From assembly GCF_003386095.1 (NCBI RefSeq), contig NZ_QREG01000020.1:64492-128491 (forward strand): a stretch of DNA of 64,000 bases, given 5' to 3'. The notes beneath the pieces were generated by a model. It was given only the letters and a program-made list of their open reading frames with translations. It was not told the origin of the DNA and did no database searches. This document shows, one piece after another, positions 54,640 through 62,245 of this stretch; the stretch's first letter is position 1, and every line of letters starts with the position of its first letter. Origin of the DNA: Marinoscillum furvescens DSM 4134. Its GTDB lineage: Bacteria; Bacteroidota; Bacteroidia; Cytophagales; Cyclobacteriaceae. The position numbers and the translations under genes are program-made.

Positions 54640-54762
54640 ATGATGAGATACCTACTGCTGCCCCTTTTCAAAAGTTTGCAGATGTTGCTTTCTGTTGCAT
54701 TGTTGAGCGAGATGCCTACTGCTTTTAGTCCCTATCGCTCTCTCAGAGAGATGGTTTCCTGA
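54640..54762 (+). CDS. Possible 40-aa small protein or gene remnant
   Basis: ATG-ATG start, 40 codons, TGA at 54760. The start encodes MMRYLLLPLFKSLQMLLSVALLS, a basic then hydrophobic stretch like a signal peptide or small membrane protein, followed by PYRSLREMVS. It could be a real small inner-membrane protein, or the leftover N-terminus of a lost susC-like or secreted gene. It lies in the 457-bp gap 54483-54939 before the ECF sigma gene. That gap also holds the stem-loop at 54594 and a direct repeat at 54845. Confidence 0.3.
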   Translation: MMRYLLLPLFKSLQMLLSVALLSEMPTAFSPYRSLREMVS

Positions 54763-54844
54763 TCACCGCTCTGGAGGTTGCCTATTCAACACTCGTTAGA
54801 AAACTCTATATTGGTACATTCTGATAACAGTTGGTGATAGTAGG

Positions 54845-54869
54845 AACAGGTCTTATTAGGTAACAGGTC
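54845..54869 (+). promoter_or_regulatory. AACAGGTC direct repeat upstream of the ECF sigma gene
   Basis: AACAGGTC occurs at 54845-54852 and 54862-54869, 17 bp apart, each followed by a TCTTATT-like word, about 70-95 bp before the sigma start. Candidate promoter or regulator site; weak on its own. Confidence 0.3.
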
Positions 54870-54939
54870 GTCTTATTTTTTAATTCATTCCATTTTATGC
54901 ATCATTTGATCAAGGTATTTTAACCCGGGCTACTTTTTT

Positions 54940-55551
54940 ATGAAAAGCAAATCACTCATATCGGGCAATGAGAGTAAAAGTAAATCTTTAGTATGGGCAC
55001 AGTTTCGTAAGGGAGATATTGCTGCTTTGGAGGTGCTTTATGACACTTATATCGATGATTTATTTGCCTATGGGATGAAGCTGACCAAAGATGAAGATTT
55101 GGTGCAGGATGCTATTCATGACCTTTTTGTGGAGCTTTATAAGTACCGATCCAAGCTTAGCGACACTACCAATGTAAAGTTCTATTTACTGGGAGCTCTG
55201 AAGAAAAAGCTCTCCCGATCTAGCAAGCTACAGACAGTACCACTAAACGACGCAATACTTAGCAATAGGGATACTGACCGTGAAATCACCATGTCTATTG
55301 AAGACAGTATTGTGGCAGCAGAAGAAAATTCTGAAAAGTTTCGACGACTGGAAAAGGCCATGCTTGTACTGACCGATACACAGCGCAAAGGACTTACCTT
55401 GAAAGTGTTTGAAAACAAGGCATACAGTGAAATTGCGCAGATTATGGGGGTAAGCGAAGCGTCGGCTCGTACTACCGTTTATCGGGCGCTTAAGGCTATT
55501 CGTAAATCCTACATTTTTGCGATTTTGACGATAAAGCATCTGCTTTTTTGA
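54940..55551 (+). CDS. ECF-type RNA polymerase sigma factor (FecI-like)
   Basis: Alternative sigma factor, 203 aa, cytoplasmic. Region 2 is at about 20-85 (LEVLYDTYIDDLFAYGMKLTKDEDLVQDAIHDLFVELY); region 4 HTH is at about 130-190 (NKAYSEIAQIMGVSEASARTTVYRALKAIRKSY). The adjacent FecR and STN-bearing SusC are the expected partners: when the SusC binds its ligand, FecR should release this sigma to transcribe the downstream susCD. The start ATG follows a short AT-rich region (ACTTTTTT). 92 bp separate it from fecR. Confidence 0.94.
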   Translation: MKSKSLISGNESKSKSLVWAQFRKGDIAALEVLYDTYIDDLFAYGMKLTKDEDLVQDAIHDLFVELYKYRSKLSDTTNVKFYLLGALKKKLSRSSKLQTVPLNDAILSNRDTDREITMSIEDSIVAAEENSEKFRRLEKAMLVLTDTQRKGLTLKVFENKAYSEIAQIMGVSEASARTTVYRALKAIRKSYIFAILTIKHLLF

Positions 55552-55643
55552 AAAAAATCGAAATTTTATTGTCTATAAAGTAGGTGTTTTTGTCATTTTC
55601 TTTTGAGGCCCCTAAAGTCACGGGCTGTGGATAAAGAAAAGTT

Positions 55644-56723
55644 ATGAACGAAAAGGGTTCCTACGGAACAAACCGACTGTCTGAAGAAGACAAAACACAG
55701 TTAAAAAACCGAATCATACGTTCGGCAAGAATCATTCGGCAAAACGAAAAGCAAAAAAAGTATTGGGCTATTGCAGCTTCTATTGCCTTGCTACTTGGTG
55801 CATTTTGGATGTATCAGCTGACTACTCAAAAGGAAGGCAATGAGCTGATGAACTACGCTCAGCGCATGTCTACTGTAGACATGCGAAACGTACAGCAAGT
55901 GACCATTCGACTAGAGGACGGCAAAGATGTATCAGTTGATGGAGATTCGGTCTCCATTGCTTATTCGTCTTCAGGGGAGCAAATCGCTGTGGGTACGAAA
56001 GAAGCGGTTCGTCAAAAGTGCAATAAAGGTGCTGATGTAGGCTTTAACGAGCTCGTGGTGCCATTTGGCAAAAGGTCTCAAGTGTCACTGTCCGATGGTA
56101 CCCGCGTATGGGTGAATGCAGGCAGTAGGTTGATTTACCCCATAGCTTTTAATGGAGACCTGAGAGAGGTTTACCTGGAAGGAGAGGCTGTGTTTGATGT
56201 GTCACATCATGCAGAAAAACCCTTCATAGTGCAAACTCAAAATCAACATATCCGGGTGCTAGGAACGGTTTTTAATGTGCAGAGCTACCCCAGTGAGCAG
56301 CACCAGTTTGTGGTACTAAAAAGTGGGTCGATCAGTCTGTCTCATAAGAAGAAAATAGGCGGGAAGCCAAAGAAGGAAATGTTGGTAGCACCTGGCACCA
56401 AAGTAAATCTGGATAGAGAATCTTTCAAAGTAACCTCATCCGCTGTAGATGTAGCTGATTATTTCTCCTGGATGGAAGGCGTGCTCATATTGCACAACAA
56501 TGACCTTTCATACATCATGAACCAACTCTCACGGTATTACAATGTGGACATATTCATAGCTGATGAAGAGTTGAGCCATGAGACCTTTTCAGGAAGACTA
56601 GACCTCAAAGATGACATCCTCAATGTGGTAGATATCATTAAGCACGGGTCGGATATCGACTATCAGCTTTCAAAAAACAATCAAATAATCATTCGAAAAC
56701 TAAAACAACAACCTATGAAGTAA
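55644..56723 (+). CDS. FecR-family anti-sigma factor
   Basis: Membrane protein of 359 aa that holds the ECF sigma inactive until the outer-membrane receptor signals. Short cytoplasmic N-terminus, single membrane helix (about 48-66, IAASIALLLGAFWMYQL), then a periplasmic FecR domain (about 128-225; PFGKRSQVSLSDGTRVWVNAGSRLIYP and VYLEGEAVFDVSHH). A C-terminal DUF4974-type domain (about 275-355; LSYIMNQLSRYYNVDIFIADEE) is the part expected to touch the receptor's STN domain. Sits between sigma and susC as in other Bacteroidota sets. Confidence 0.95.
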   Translation: MNEKGSYGTNRLSEEDKTQLKNRIIRSARIIRQNEKQKKYWAIAASIALLLGAFWMYQLTTQKEGNELMNYAQRMSTVDMRNVQQVTIRLEDGKDVSVDGDSVSIAYSSSGEQIAVGTKEAVRQKCNKGADVGFNELVVPFGKRSQVSLSDGTRVWVNAGSRLIYPIAFNGDLREVYLEGEAVFDVSHHAEKPFIVQTQNQHIRVLGTVFNVQSYPSEQHQFVVLKSGSISLSHKKKIGGKPKKEMLVAPGTKVNLDRESFKVTSSAVDVADYFSWMEGVLILHNNDLSYIMNQLSRYYNVDIFIADEELSHETFSGRLDLKDDILNVVDIIKHGSDIDYQLSKNNQIIIRKLKQQPMK

Positions 56724-56742
56724 ACCTGGAACTAAAAATGAA

Positions 56743-56801
56743 GCCAGAAAATGCGCTAACATCTTCTGGCCGTCAATTTATCATGCCGTTGGCGAACGGC
56801 A
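56743..56801 (+). promoter_or_regulatory. Two hairpins between fecR and susC
   Basis: GCCAGAA / TTCTGGC (56743-56749 with 56764-56770) and TGCCGTT-GGCG-AACGGCA (56784-56790 with 56795-56801), each with 7-bp arms, in the 103-bp gap before the SusC start at 56827. They could separate regulator and transporter expression (attenuation or processing). Confidence 0.55.
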
Positions 56802-56826
56802 CAATCATTAATCTATACACAAAAAT

Positions 56827-59800
56827 ATGAAGAAACTATTTGTTACCTGTTGCATAGGGCAGGGAAAGTATGCCCTATGGAACCCAATATTCGCAATCAT
56901 GAGAATATTTGTACTGATTTTGTTTGTTGGCTTGAGTGTTGCCAGTGCGAGCAGCACGGATGCACAAGTCAAAATGGACATTAGGATGAATCGGGTTTCG
57001 CTGGTTCAGCTTTTTGATGAAATAGAAGCCAAAAGTGAGTACATCTTCTTTTATAAAGATGGCGTTTTGGATCAGGATGTAAAGGTATCGGTAAAGAAAA
57101 CCAGGGCCACAATCACTGAAGTGTTGGATGAGGCCCTCGCTGAATCCGGATTAGAATATGTGCTTTTTGATAGGCAGGTGGTAGTGAAACTAAAGCCCCA
57201 AACTCCAAAGGCCAGTTCGCTATCAGGTGTGCAGGCGGTGGAGCTTACAGTAAGTGGTACAGTTTACGACGAAAACGGTGAGTCGCTACCAGGGGCCACA
57301 GTCATTGAAAAAGGCACAACCAATGGCACCATTACAGACCTGGAAGGTAAGTATCAACTGAGGGTAGCAGGACCATCCTCTGTGTTGCAAATTTCCTTTG
57401 TTGGATATAGTGTCACCGAAGTAGAGGTAGGCGACCAGACGAACTTTGAGACATCTCTAACTCCCGATGTGGAGGCCCTCAATGAGGTAGTGGTTGTAGG
57501 CTATGGTGAGAAAAGCAAAGAGTCAGTTACCGGTGCCATTGAAGTGGTAAAAGGTAAGGAAGTTTTTGAAAGCCGGGCGGTTACTAATCCTGCACTGGCA
57601 CTACAGGGACAGACTCCAGGGATTACGGTTACACGTGGTTCGGCACGTCCTGGCAATGAAGATATCAATTTGCAAATACGTGGATTCGCATCCATCAATC
57701 AGGATCCTCCATTGATTTTGATAGACAATGTTCCTGTTCTGAATGCACGTGAGTTTTACAACATGAACCCAGATGACATTGAAAGCATCAGTGTACTCAA
57801 AGATGCCGCTACGGCTATTTACGGCGCTAGAGGGGCCAATGGAGTCATTCTTGTGACTACCAAAAAAGGTACCGTGGGTGATCTTAAGGTCAACTATTCC
57901 GGGAATTTCAGAATGCAGCGCATAGGGCTGACGCCAAAGGCCGCCAATATGAGGCAATACGGCAGACTATGGCTTGAAGCTAACGAGGAAATGCCCGAAG
58001 AAGGGCGCAACTATTGGGGCTGGGGTACGGCCGAACAGGTACAGCTCCTCGCTGATGGCTATGAAGGCTACATGACAGACGTCTATGTAGGCTGGGCAGG
58101 CATGTATGTAAAAGATGTAGACCGCATAGACGAATTTTATGGCAATGCCTACTCACAGCAGCATAACATAAGTGTTTCTGGTGGAAACGAATCCACCAGG
58201 TATCGCATCTCTGGACTCTTTTCCGATGATGTAGGTGCGCTGAAACTCGCGTATGATGGACAAAAGCAGTATAACCTAAGGTTCAATTTTAACCATGAGT
58301 TGTCAGATAAGGTGAGTCTTAGTTCGGGTATTACTTACCAGAAAAGAATTCGCTCGAGTCCGTCAAACGGTGTGGGGGGAAGAGCTTTTCAGCAAAATCC
58401 CTGGATTTTCCCCAGTATCAATCCTCAAGGGCAGTACGTAGCTCATTTTGGCATCATAGGCTCTGAAAATTTCCGGGCCAGTGTAGAGTCTGGCGGTAGA
58501 GCCAAACTGGATGAAGATTTAATCAAAACCAACCTGGGGCTAACGGCAGAGCTTGTAGAAGGTCTGAACCTGGAGCTCACAGGCTCTTACAACAGACGGC
58601 TGGCCAGCACTGATACCACCAATATAGACCTACCACTCTACGATTGGGATGGAAATTTTGCCAATTACACCAGTCAGATCAAAGAGGGAATTACAGATTC
58701 TTATGAAGAAAACGACTACCTCAACTACGGAGCGTATTTAGCCTATCAGAAGACCATCGGAAAGCACAACTTGAGCGCCAAAGTGGGAGTAACCGGTGAT
58801 TACTCACGTACAGAAGGAAACTCCATCACAAGAAATGGTTTTTGGGAGGATTTTGGAGTGTATGATCTAAATGTGGCACCTGAGACCAACGTAAAAACGA
58901 GTGGAGGATCTACGCACTGGGGACTGTATGCATACCTTACGCGATTGGCCTATGACTACAAAGGAAAATACCTGTTTGATGTGGTGGCCAGAAGAGATGT
59001 CTCTTCCAGATTTGCCAAGGGGTACAAAGGAGTGAACTATGGTGGTTTTTCAGCTGGTTGGATCGTGTCAGATGAGTCATTCTTAAAAGATGTATCGTTT
59101 CTCAACTTTTTGAAGCTCAAAGGAAGCTATGGAGAAACGGGTAATCAGTCTGGGATCAATGAGTTTTCCTACTTGTCTACGGTAAATTACAGCACGCGTA
59201 TTTTCGGCGTAAGTCCGGCACTTCATCGAGCTGCAGGAATACCACGTATCATAGATCCTACAGTGACCTGGGAGCGAATCAATATCGCCAATGTAGGTAT
59301 GGAGTTTAGTCTGCTCGACTACAAACTCAATGGTAGCTTTGACTTCTACACCAGAAACAACAATGAGATGTTGCTGTCTGTACAATACGGATCGGTAATG
59401 GGAAATGGAGGCACAGGCCCCCTTACTAACTCCGGCGACCTGAAAGGACATGGCTGGGAAGCTGTCTTGGGCTGGAAAGATCAGGTGGGAGAGGTTACTT
59501 ACTCGGTATCAGCTAATGTCAGCGATAACAGAAACCAGATTGTCAGACTGGATGGTGCGAATATCCCCGTTTTGAATACACAGGGTATCAATATTGAGGG
59601 CTACCCCATCGGAGCGCTGTTTCTATGGGAAAATGACGGATTTTTCGAGTCACAAGAAGAAGTAAACGAATTTTACAACACCTACACCGGGCAATTCCCT
59701 AAGCAGGGCAATACTGGCTTGCGCCCTGGAGATGTAGTAAAAGTGGATCGAAATAATGATGGAGTCATTAGCACCGAAAATGGTGAAGATCTAAAATACG

Positions 59801-60306
59801 TTGGGGAACTCTCACCTCATTATAATTTTGGTGTCAACCTGGGAGCTTCATGGAATGGGTTTGACTTTCAAGCCACTTTTCAGGGAGTGTTAGATCAAAA
59901 CATTTACCGGCAAGAAGGCAATCTGTCTGCACCTTTTGCAGGGAGTAGGTTTGCCAACCAAACAGCTGCATTTTTGGGTAAAACCTGGAGAGAAGATAAC
60001 CAGGATGCTGCCTATCCACGGCTGACATGGAATACTGAACTGGCCAGACACAATTGGCATGATAACGAGTGGTTTTTACAGAACAATCGATACATGAGGT
60101 TGAAAACACTCGTGATCGGTTACACATTGCCAGTGGCACTTACCCAAAAGGCAGCAATAGACAAGGCAAGAGTTTACTTCTCTGGAAATGACCTTTTTGA
60201 GTTTACTGCTGTAAGAGATGGGTATGATCCTGAAAGCAGAGGAAACTCCAGCGAGATCTATCCTTTCCTTAGAACTTACTCGCTTGGTCTGGATTTGACC
60301 TTTTGA
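56827..60306 (+). CDS. SusC-family TonB receptor with an STN signalling domain
   Basis: Outer-membrane oligosaccharide importer and signal transducer, 1159 aa. N-terminal signal region ends near SSTDAQ (about residue 49). The STN (secretin/TonB short N-terminal) domain (about 50-120) is KMDIRMNRVSLVQLFDEIEAKSEYIFFY. A carboxypeptidase-D-like domain (about 137-215) has SGTVYDENGESLPGATVIEKG. The LNEVVVVGYG motif lies at about 220, then the plug (about 235-350; FASINQDPPLILIDNVPV and IYGARGANGVILVTTKKG). Barrel to the end (YSLGLDLTF). The STN domain links it to the FecR/ECF pair just upstream. SusD follows after 29 bp, counting from its ATG at 60336. Confidence 0.96.
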   Translation: MKKLFVTCCIGQGKYALWNPIFAIMRIFVLILFVGLSVASASSTDAQVKMDIRMNRVSLVQLFDEIEAKSEYIFFYKDGVLDQDVKVSVKKTRATITEVLDEALAESGLEYVLFDRQVVVKLKPQTPKASSLSGVQAVELTVSGTVYDENGESLPGATVIEKGTTNGTITDLEGKYQLRVAGPSSVLQISFVGYSVTEVEVGDQTNFETSLTPDVEALNEVVVVGYGEKSKESVTGAIEVVKGKEVFESRAVTNPALALQGQTPGITVTRGSARPGNEDINLQIRGFASINQDPPLILIDNVPVLNAREFYNMNPDDIESISVLKDAATAIYGARGANGVILVTTKKGTVGDLKVNYSGNFRMQRIGLTPKAANMRQYGRLWLEANEEMPEEGRNYWGWGTAEQVQLLADGYEGYMTDVYVGWAGMYVKDVDRIDEFYGNAYSQQHNISVSGGNESTRYRISGLFSDDVGALKLAYDGQKQYNLRFNFNHELSDKVSLSSGITYQKRIRSSPSNGVGGRAFQQNPWIFPSINPQGQYVAHFGIIGSENFRASVESGGRAKLDEDLIKTNLGLTAELVEGLNLELTGSYNRRLASTDTTNIDLPLYDWDGNFANYTSQIKEGITDSYEENDYLNYGAYLAYQKTIGKHNLSAKVGVTGDYSRTEGNSITRNGFWEDFGVYDLNVAPETNVKTSGGSTHWGLYAYLTRLAYDYKGKYLFDVVARRDVSSRFAKGYKGVNYGGFSAGWIVSDESFLKDVSFLNFLKLKGSYGETGNQSGINEFSYLSTVNYSTRIFGVSPALHRAAGIPRIIDPTVTWERINIANVGMEFSLLDYKLNGSFDFYTRNNNEMLLSVQYGSVMGNGGTGPLTNSGDLKGHGWEAVLGWKDQVGEVTYSVSANVSDNRNQIVRLDGANIPVLNTQGINIEGYPIGALFLWENDGFFESQEEVNEFYNTYTGQFPKQGNTGLRPGDVVKVDRNNDGVISTENGEDLKYVGELSPHYNFGVNLGASWNGFDFQATFQGVLDQNIYRQEGNLSAPFAGSRFANQTAAFLGKTWREDNQDAAYPRLTWNTELARHNWHDNEWFLQNNRYMRLKTLVIGYTLPVALTQKAAIDKARVYFSGNDLFEFTAVRDGYDPESRGNSSEIYPFLRTYSLGLDLTF

Positions 60307-60335
60307 TCACTCTATCAACATTTAAAGAAACAGAC

Positions 60336-62078
60336 ATGAAAAAATTAATATATGCTTTTATTGCCTCGTTCATGTTGATGGCATGCGAGAGCGATTTCAC
60401 GGAGTTGGAAATCTTAGACGAACTTACCGATCAGACATTTTACGCCAGCCCGACTCACTTCGAGTTGGCAGCAAACCTCCTGTATGACGGGATGCATGGT
60501 TGGGGTGCTGCAGATGAGTTTAAAGATTATGGGTCAGATCTAGTATCTATACCCCAGCTATATACCCAGGGAAATGTAGTGGCTCCCGAATCTGACGAGC
60601 TGTGGAATGAAGGATATGATGATCTACGAGATATAAACATGCTCATCGAGAGTGCTGCCGAGTATACCGGTGATCCGGTAGAAATCGCTGCTTCTGTTGG
60701 GACAGCTCACTTTTTTAGGGCTTATGAGTACTTTACCCTCATGAGGCGGTTTGGTGGTGTGCCACTAATTACTACAGTAATTAGCCCTACTTCTCCTCCA
60801 GAGTTGTTTAAAACACCGCGTAGCAGCCGGTATGAAGTACTAAGCCTGATATTATCCGATTTGGATGAGGCGATTGCTAATTGTCCGCCCTCAGTAGGAG
60901 ACGCAGATCTGGGTAAAATTACCAGTATGGCTGCCAAGGCCTATAAGTCTAAAGTATTGCTATATGCGGCTACCTGGGATAGGTATGTAGGTACTGCTAC
61001 TGATGGTGATGGTGTCAATGCGGGCGCCGGATCGGCAAAGCCGGCCGAATACCCAACTGTAGAAGCGATGTTGACAGAGGCTGTAGCGCTGGCCAAAGAA
61101 GTGATGGACGATGGAGGCTACCAGTTATGGGATTACAAGTTTGATGAAATAAACTCCACTTTTTATCTGCATCAGTTGGAGGATGCCGGATCCAATCCGC
61201 TAGGACTCGACAAATCAACCAACAGAGAGTTTATAATCCAAAATGTTTATGATTTCGATCTTCGACCTGGTGATGAGAATTTTGCGAGATTCGAAAGCCG
61301 TATGGCGCCAAACCGAAAGTCAATGGATATGTTTTTGTGTACCGATGGACTTCCGATAGATAAGAGCCCGCTTTTTCAGGGCTACCATACGATGTGGGAC
61401 GAGCTGCAAAACAGAGATTTTCGAATGATCGGGTACTTTTATAACGTGCCAGAAGGTGGATCGCCGCTACTCAATGTAGGTCCCAGTGACTCAGGTGCAG
61501 GTATTGGTATTCGAAATCGAAAGTTTAAATCATGGAATGGTTATAGGCCTAACACCAGGCATGCCCAAAATTATTCAATTCTGCGCTTGGCAGAAGTGTA
61601 TTTGACGTATGCTGAAGCGCTGTATGAGCTTAATGGTTCCATTTCTGATGCGCAGCTGGATGAATCAATCAACCTCACTCGGGCAAGAGCAGGAATAGCA
61701 CCACTTACCAATAGTCTGGCCACTACACACGGGTTGGATATATTGGAGGAAATTAGAAGAGAACGAGCGCTGGAGTTGTACTGCGAAAATACCCGCATTC
61801 ACGACGTAAAACGCTGGGGAATTGCTGATGAAGTATTCCAGGAAGAGGTTTACGGTGCAGTGATAGAGGGAACCATTTATGAAGGTAACGACGATTTGTA
61901 TATTCCTACAATCTATCCTTTTGGTGAGAAAACCATCACCGTAGGTACAGGTGAGCAGCGTAGGGTAATAGTGAGAGATGGTGCCTCTAACCGAAATTTC
62001 ACGATGACTCATTACCTGGCGCCAATTCCAATAAGTCAAATTTCGTTGACAGGTATATTGCAAAACCCAGGTTACTAA
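60336..62078 (+). CDS. SusD/RagB-family lipoprotein (second copy)
   Basis: Start at ATG 60336 (580 aa), giving MKKLIYAFIASFMLMAC, a lipoprotein signal; a TTG 33 bp upstream is less likely. SusD-like helical N-terminal part (about 30-200, AHFFRAYEYFTLMRRFGGVPLIT) and RagB-like C-terminal part (LRLAEVYLTYAEALYELNG, EIRRERALELYCENTRIHDVKRWG, ending HYLAPIPISQI). Pairs with the STN-type SusC. Sequence differs from the first SusD in the binding loops, so a different ligand or chain length is likely. A strong hairpin follows at 62086. Confidence 0.94.
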   Translation: MKKLIYAFIASFMLMACESDFTELEILDELTDQTFYASPTHFELAANLLYDGMHGWGAADEFKDYGSDLVSIPQLYTQGNVVAPESDELWNEGYDDLRDINMLIESAAEYTGDPVEIAASVGTAHFFRAYEYFTLMRRFGGVPLITTVISPTSPPELFKTPRSSRYEVLSLILSDLDEAIANCPPSVGDADLGKITSMAAKAYKSKVLLYAATWDRYVGTATDGDGVNAGAGSAKPAEYPTVEAMLTEAVALAKEVMDDGGYQLWDYKFDEINSTFYLHQLEDAGSNPLGLDKSTNREFIIQNVYDFDLRPGDENFARFESRMAPNRKSMDMFLCTDGLPIDKSPLFQGYHTMWDELQNRDFRMIGYFYNVPEGGSPLLNVGPSDSGAGIGIRNRKFKSWNGYRPNTRHAQNYSILRLAEVYLTYAEALYELNGSISDAQLDESINLTRARAGIAPLTNSLATTHGLDILEEIRRERALELYCENTRIHDVKRWGIADEVFQEEVYGAVIEGTIYEGNDDLYIPTIYPFGEKTITVGTGEQRRVIVRDGASNRNFTMTHYLAPIPISQISLTGILQNPGY

Positions 62079-62085
62079 TAGTGTA

Positions 62086-62117
62086 ACTGCATGGTCCCAG
62101 ACCAGGGACCATGCAGT
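62086..62117 (+). promoter_or_regulatory. Strong hairpin after the second susD
   Basis: ACTGCATGGTCCC and GGGACCATGCAGT (62086-62098 with 62105-62117): perfect 13-bp arms, 6-nt loop. No clear T run follows (TAGACTAACATTTGTT), so it may end, slow or protect the susCD transcript. The next gene starts at 62246. Confidence 0.75.
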
Positions 62118-62245
62118 AGACTAACATTTGTTAAGTAAAACACAATGAGGCTTGAGATGCTTCCTGTGTGTTTATTAAAAACGTTATTAGCAAATAATGA
62201 TTGAATGCACAGCAATCAGATTCCTCAACCATAATCAATAATCGA

